DNA of 29,172 bases from a virus. The stretch covers positions 1 to 29,172 of IMG/VR virus record IMGVR_UViG_3300034068_000230. One strand, 5' to 3'. Shown piece after piece: positions 27,577 to 29,172 of the stretch. The notes below the pieces were generated by a model. It was not told the origin of the DNA, ran no database searches, and worked only from the letters and a program-made list of their open reading frames with translations. Positions within the stretch are counted from its first letter, which is position 1. Every line of letters starts with the position of its first letter. The position numbers were made by a program, and so were the translations under genes.

Positions 27577-28625
27577 AATAAGCGCCCTTCGTGTTGGTTG
27601 GAGATCCTGGCCTCGGAGATCTTGTGATATTCTGGGTCGCGTTCGATGCCGATGAACCGGAAGCCGTTGATGGTTGCGGCCTTGCCGGTTGAACCGGAGC
27701 CCATAAACGGGTCGAGGATGGTTCCGCCTGGTTGAGTTATCAGGCGGCAGAGGTAGGCCATTAGCATGGTAGGTTTGACAGTAGGGTGATTGTTCTCGGA
27801 TTCTCGATCCACTTTCCCAGCCTTGGCTGTGTAGAAGAACCGGGCGCCGGACTTCAGCGACAGGGCCGCCTCATTGCTGCCGTCGTGGATGATGTTGGCA
27901 GGCCAGCGGCCGGCGTGTTCTGACGCATTGCATCCGTTGAACCCAGCGGAATTGCCAACTGACGTAAAACTTGAACCTTTTTTCTTTTCAGCCGTTATAA
28001 TCGTTTCCGTCCCCACCCTGCACCCATCGACATTGATGGCGCCGGTGCCGTACTGGATCACATTCGCGGCCACCGTGCTGGAGAATGGCTTGCGGGCCAT
28101 GGTGATCGGCTCCAGGGCAGGCTTTAGGGCGGTGCCCCAGCCGGACCACTTCTGGGCTTCGGGGGTGGCGGGGGTGGTGATAAAAACGTCAGTTGCCGTG
28201 CCTGACTCGGTTGTGATGTAGCTGTTTGTGCTCTCTTTGCCGATGTTGCTGGCTCCTTTGTAACTCCCTATCACCTCCCTCTCAGCCCCGGCCGCCTTGT
28301 CGATAGCCTTGCTCACGTCCAGTGACTTAGGGAATCCCGACCCATACACCCAGGCGATCATGTCGCGGATCTCGAAGCCGGCGTCCTCGATTCTGCACGC
28401 CATCCGGTGTTGCGTCCTGGTGCCGGCAAATGCCAGCAGATGGCCTCCCGGCTTCAGTACCCGTAGACACTGCTCCCAGATAGCCACGCTCGGCACGTCG
28501 TAATCCCATTTCTTGCCCATGAAGGACAGGCCGTAAGGCGGATCGGTCACGATGCTGTCGACCGAGTTGTCCGGTAGAGTCGCCAGAACCTCTAGGCAGT
28601 CCCCCAGGTGTAGCTGGTAGGTCAT
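27573..28625 (-). CDS. DNA methyltransferase (N6-adenine or N4-cytosine), 350 aa
   Basis: It modifies phage DNA, probably to evade host restriction. The start is set at ATG 28625, which overlaps the terS stop as ATGA, rather than two codons earlier at 28631. The catalytic motif DPPY (residues 28-31, in VTDPPYGLSF) precedes the AdoMet-binding DPFMGSG (305-311), giving the order of beta-class amino-methyltransferases. The central part (about residues 120-260) is the variable target recognition region. The context inside the packaging module, between small and large terminase genes, is notable. The target base and site cannot be told from this sequence. Confidence 0.9.
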   Translation of the reverse strand: MTYQLHLGDCLEVLATLPDNSVDSIVTDPPYGLSFMGKKWDYDVPSVAIWEQCLRVLKPGGHLLAFAGTRTQHRMACRIEDAGFEIRDMIAWVYGSGFPKSLDVSKAIDKAAGAEREVIGSYKGASNIGKESTNSYITTESGTATDVFITTPATPEAQKWSGWGTALKPALEPITMARKPFSSTVAANVIQYGTGAINVDGCRVGTETIITAEKKKGSSFTSVGNSAGFNGCNASEHAGRWPANIIHDGSNEAALSLKSGARFFYTAKAGKVDRESENNHPTVKPTMLMAYLCRLITQPGGTILDPFMGSGSTGKAATINGFRFIGIERDPEYHKISEARISNQHEGRLF

Positions 28626-29172
28626 TTCCATGGGTCGGTGTTGTGTAGTGTTTTAAGCGCCACCTCCTGGACCCACCGGGTCAGCTCGCGCTCGGCGTGC
28701 TCGGGGTCATGCGGTGCAATACGGCCGGAGAGCTGCTTCGGCATGGCCTTGATCAGCGAGGCCACGGCGCCGTCGTGCTCCTGCATCACCCGGCGCACCC
28801 AGTCGCCGGAGACCAGGCGCCGTTCCTTCTCGGCCTGGGTGATCACCTCGTCACGGGCCGACGTTAAGTTCTTGGCTGCCGCGGCATGGATGGCGACCAG
28901 CCGGCCGGCGTCGGCTCGACCACCGCGGAGGGCATCGACCGCCAGGTCATAGGCCGCACGCTCGATTTGCCGCTGCCTTTCGTAAGCGCCTTCTGGCGAG
29001 TCGGTGGCTGCTGTTGCGGTGTTGAGAGGGGTCTCTGCTTCTATAGGCCTGTAGGGGCCTTCCTGTTCGATTGCGGTGGGGTCCGGTACGTTCTTCTGTT
29101 TAGGAATAGACTTAGCGCGTGACCTAACGTGTTGAGATCGCCAGAGGTCGGCTGACTCGGGCGAGTCCATGG
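28622..29172 (-). CDS. terS: Terminase small subunit, C-terminal part (open at the right end)
   Basis: The frame is open to the window end. The visible ATG at 29170 corresponds to an internal Met; across the join the real start is the ATG at 471 in the left copy, adding a 26-residue HTH start for a total of 208 aa. The encoded part includes an acidic/basic N-terminal linker (DSPESADLWRSQHVRSRAKS), a long helical region (ERQRQIERAAYDLAVDALRG) and a C-terminal EREVALKT-like end (WVQEVALKTLHNTDPWK). The helical centre is probably the oligomerisation domain. Its stop overlaps the methyltransferase start as ATGA. Confidence 0.85.
   Translation of the reverse strand, partial: MDSPESADLWRSQHVRSRAKSIPKQKNVPDPTAIEQEGPYRPIEAETPLNTATAATDSPEGAYERQRQIERAAYDLAVDALRGGRADAGRLVAIHAAAAKNLTSARDEVITQAEKERRLVSGDWVRRVMQEHDGAVASLIKAMPKQLSGRIAPHDPEHAERELTRWVQEVALKTLHNTDPWK
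28778..29172. repeat. Right copy of the imperfect 395-bp terminal overlap
   Basis: It aligns without gaps to 1-395 with 10 substitutions (see the left copy). The substitutions are confined to one internal stretch of 151 bases (28895-29045). Nine are silent and one is conservative (Thr here, Ser in the left copy). It is not an insertion sequence or direct repeat of another gene. Confidence 0.93.

Noticed and set aside
1-29172. A temperate lifestyle (integrase, repressor, att site)
   Set aside because: No integrase, excisionase or CI-type repressor was found and all genes lie on one strand; the small HTH and RHH proteins are not sufficient evidence.

Overview
The window is an essentially complete genome of a small tailed double-stranded DNA phage with siphovirus-type gene content. 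Every convincing gene lies on the minus strand, so transcription runs from high to low coordinates. The first 395 bases (1-395) and last 395 bases (28778-29172) are the same locus, aligned without gaps and differing at 10 positions. The molecule is therefore best read as circular or circularly permuted, with a unit of about 28,777 bases, opened inside the small terminase gene. I see no integrase, repressor, tRNA, rRNA or CRISPR array, so a virulent lifestyle is likely but not proven.

Layout in transcription order across the join. A 74-aa ORF (692-468) and terminase small subunit (471-1, continuing at 29172-28622) are followed by a DNA methyltransferase, GpA-type terminase large subunit, a small ORF in the head-joining position, a lambda-type portal, and a 706-aa fusion of ClpP-like prohead protease and major capsid protein (28.6-21.6 kb). 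Next come small decoration-like proteins, a fibre-like protein, a cluster of tiny membrane and lipoprotein genes resembling a lysis cassette (21.6-18.7 kb), the neck and tail genes with a very short tape measure (18.7-13.6 kb), and tail-tip genes ending in a 912-aa protein (13.6-9.9 kb). Then come small genes, a lytic-transglycosylase-like endolysin, an RNA-repeat region (8.8-7.7 kb), and the replication/early side: winged-helix-like and ribbon-helix-helix-like proteins, RuvC-like resolvase, many tiny ORFs, an SSB-like protein, a sigma-region-4/alpha-CTD-like regulator, DnaQ-like exonuclease, DUF1376-type primosome protein, DnaB helicase and a small HTH protein (7.7-0.8 kb).

The most unusual structure is a composite repeat at 7724-8000 (three units) and 8620-8813 (two units) flanking the gene at 8001-8576. 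On the transcribed strand each unit has GGC triplets strictly every 5 nt (11, 11, 11, 13 and 11 triplets, with free 2-nt spacers). After 9-11 nt comes a hairpin whose stem sequence changes from unit to unit while its 6-nt loop stays RCGGYA. After three of the five hairpins there is ACAAUUUUU. This geometry recalls the 11 triplets with 2-nt spacers bound by the TRAP ring upstream of the trp attenuator, but with GGC instead of (G/U)AG. I do not know a described system that matches.

Translation signals are also unusual. Genes that are not coupled by ATGA/GTGA/TGATG overlaps have C/A-rich leaders (CAAC or CACC repeats) and no Shine-Dalgarno sequence. The host therefore probably initiates translation without Shine-Dalgarno pairing. 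The base composition is GC-rich by eye. Beyond that I cannot name the host. Many starts below were reset to the ATG or GTG that overlaps the previous stop by 4 nt.
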